Assembly: GCA_964560495.1 (NCBI GenBank)
Contig: CAZLMM010000009.1
Coordinates: 1 to 64,000 of the forward strand
Origin: UBA5069 sp964560495
GTDB lineage: Bacteria; Chloroflexota; Anaerolineae; Caldilineales; Caldilineaceae
DNA: 64,000 nucleotides
Direction: 5' to 3'
The position numbers and the translations under genes were made by a program. Shown here piece by piece: positions 62,888-64,000 of this stretch (its first letter is position 1; the number at the start of each line of letters is the position of its first letter). The notes under the pieces were generated by a model, which was given only the letters and a program-made list of their open reading frames with translations, was not told where the DNA came from and did no database searches.

Positions 62888-63625
62888 GTGACTCGACGCA
62901 GCTTGACTTTGGCGAAGGTGTTGGCGGTGTGGCTGGTTGCAACGCTCCTGGTTGCCGGTTGCGGCGGTGATGAGACCCCGACGCGCACGCCCGTTCCTAC
63001 CTGGACGCCAACGCCCGCGGGCGCTCTGCCCGTTGCAAATGCGCAGGCTGCTGCGCCGCCAGAGCAACCCCAGCAACCCGCGCCTGCTGCAATCCCAACG
63101 GATACGCCCGCGCCGCCCGCGCCCACCGATACGCCCCCGCCGCCGACGTCTACGCCCGCGCCCACCGATACGCCCCTGCCTCTCCCCACCGACACGCCGT
63201 CGCCCACGCCGACAGAGACCGCAACCCCAGAACCATCGCCCACGCCGGCCTATTCATTCATCCTGGAGACTGCGGAGAAGTTCCCCACAGAGTCGCTTGC
63301 CCCCAACGTGGTGCGTATCTTTCTCTATGTCTATTCGCCGTCGGATTTGGCCCTGGGTGACTACTCTCTACGCGTTGTGCACAATGGGGCGGAATTGACG
63401 GTGGATGAGCTGTCAGAGGACGGCGTGCCCCAACAGACGCGGCAGACGCCCGGCCCCTACACCCGGTTCACGAATATGAATGTAATTTTCGTCGGGCCCG
63501 AAGCAGGTGCGTGGGAGGTGCAACTGGTGGATGAGGATGGGACGCCAGCCGGGCCGGCGGCCCAGTTCGAGCTGGCGGCGGGCGACACGGCGCGGGAACT
63601 GTATGTGCGCTATCGGCCGCGTTAG
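62888..63625 (+). CDS. Lipoprotein with long Pro/Thr-rich linker
   Basis: 245 residues from the GTG at 62888, which has AAGGAAAGGA upstream. An N-terminal lipobox LLVAGCGG (Cys near residue 24) predicts lipidation after export. Residues about 30-140 are a repetitive TDTPxPP/TPTP linker, typical of extracytoplasmic spacers. The C-terminal 100 residues (from YSFILETAEKFP) form a beta-rich domain of unknown family (IFLYVYSPSDLALGDYSLRV). It lies 96 bases after glmS. No enzymatic motif is visible; a surface or wall-attached binding role is only inferred. Confidence 0.8.
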   Translation: MTRRSLTLAKVLAVWLVATLLVAGCGGDETPTRTPVPTWTPTPAGALPVANAQAAAPPEQPQQPAPAAIPTDTPAPPAPTDTPPPPTSTPAPTDTPLPLPTDTPSPTPTETATPEPSPTPAYSFILETAEKFPTESLAPNVVRIFLYVYSPSDLALGDYSLRVVHNGAELTVDELSEDGVPQQTRQTPGPYTRFTNMNVIFVGPEAGAWEVQLVDEDGTPAGPAAQFELAAGDTARELYVRYRPR

Positions 63626-63703
63626 AGAAGCGTGTCTTTCACAGAGGGTCGATGCTCACACGGTGCGTTCTTGACTTTGTTGCGTGCACCTTCTGATTCT
63701 GAT

Positions 63704-63874
63704 TCAGGCAATTCCGGTTCTGGAAAGACGGAAAAGCTGAGTCAATTTTGAGATTGTTTTTCCATCCAGCGAAAAGCCATCGCGTCGCATCAGAAGAATG
63801 TCGATTTTGGGCGGTGCACTGATGGCCGGCAGCTCGGTCAGTACCGCGACGACGTCCAGGTGGGTCAACAACAA
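63704..63874 (-). pseudogene. Short ORF remnant, possibly of a larger protein
   Basis: A 56-codon open stretch reads LLLTHLDVVAVLTELPAISA then PPKIDILLMRRDGFSLDG. It has no ATG start or ribosome site and follows an in-frame stop, yet its residue pattern is protein-like (PPKxDILLMRR). I take it as a remnant of a longer gene; an uncharacterised family is possible but I cannot name one. The rest of 63626-63900 shows no gene. Confidence 0.3.
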
Positions 63875-63900
63875 CTGATATTACAGCTTCCCAGGTTCGG

Positions 63901-64000
63901 TCAGTAGGCGAGGCGGTAGAGTCCCTCTAATACAGCCTGATCGACTGACCGCGGGTTGGTCGTCCAGTTCAGGTCTTGGATAGCCGCCGCCCCTAACGCC
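63901..64000 (-). CDS. C-terminal end of a probable iron-containing alcohol dehydrogenase (partial)
   Basis: On the minus strand the last 32 codons before a stop at 63901-63903 read ALGAAAIQDLNWTTNPRSVD then QAVLEGLYRLAY. The combination of an acidic/aliphatic helix, TNPR and a final helix matches the C-terminus of group III (iron-type) alcohol dehydrogenases such as lactaldehyde reductase-like enzymes. The rest of the gene lies beyond the window. The family assignment rests on a short tail only. Confidence 0.45.
   Translation of the reverse strand, partial: ALGAAAIQDLNWTTNPRSVDQAVLEGLYRLAY

Overview
The window looks like a chromosomal segment of a member of the Chloroflexota, probably Anaerolineae or Caldilineae. 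This is inferred from a moderately high GC content, several DUF2298 (Chlor_Arch_YYY) and TIGR03663-type membrane proteins, and many small palindromic repeats; no marker for naming a species is present. There is no CRISPR array, prophage or insertion sequence. One 10-base run of N at 46581-46590 marks an assembly gap.

Layout. 1-740: three tRNA genes (Gly partial, Ala, Leu) and the RNase P RNA, all on the minus strand. 1077-4003: a four-subunit 2-oxoacid:ferredoxin oxidoreductase operon (delta-alpha-beta-gamma) behind a promoter with a CRP/FNR-like palindrome. 4104-5052: a cold-shock protein and a SlyD-like isomerase, with a terminator-like hairpin in the leader. 5156-9033: a small protein, then a coupled operon of two GT4 glycosyltransferases and a Gfo/Idh oxidoreductase (minus). 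9167-12542: a coiled-coil protein and selB. 12593-16398: HD-domain protein, secreted trypsin-like protease, DUF6941 protein and SPFH/Band 7 protein (minus). 16608-20886: pyrC, pyrB and a secreted FG-GAP/VCBS-like protein.

21095-44547 is the most distinctive part: about 23 kb of cell-envelope genes. A GT39-type protein lies on the minus strand. On the plus strand follow a G5/3D-domain protein, a 1673-residue GT-C/DUF2298 fusion, a separate DUF2298 protein, a GT39-like protein that has lost its catalytic Asp, a TIGR03663 protein fused to an NHL beta-propeller, a GT39 protein fused to two PA14 domains and an NHL propeller, a LysM/M23 peptidase and another GT39 protein. Most are closely spaced or overlapping. 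They suggest lipid-linked sugar transfer at the outer face of the membrane combined with wall remodelling. The fusions are the best candidates for something undescribed.

44556-55091: an orphan PyrK-like protein with a flippase-like membrane protein, a G-rich inverted repeat containing the gap, glutamate dehydrogenase, a possible 24-codon leader gene, a quaternary-amine-type ABC transporter (proV and a double proW), and an aminotransferase/alcohol dehydrogenase/threonine aldolase cluster. 55107-60915: a decayed aminoglycoside 6-adenylyltransferase, a coupled HAD/SixA/TPR operon on the minus strand and a frameshifted nucleotidyltransferase. 60932-64000: glmS, a Pro/Thr-rich lipoprotein, an ORF remnant and the C-terminal end of a probable iron-containing alcohol dehydrogenase.

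Themes: envelope glycosylation, pyrimidine synthesis split over two places, ferredoxin-linked oxoacid metabolism, and coding sequences that have absorbed small palindromic repeats at their ends or in linkers.
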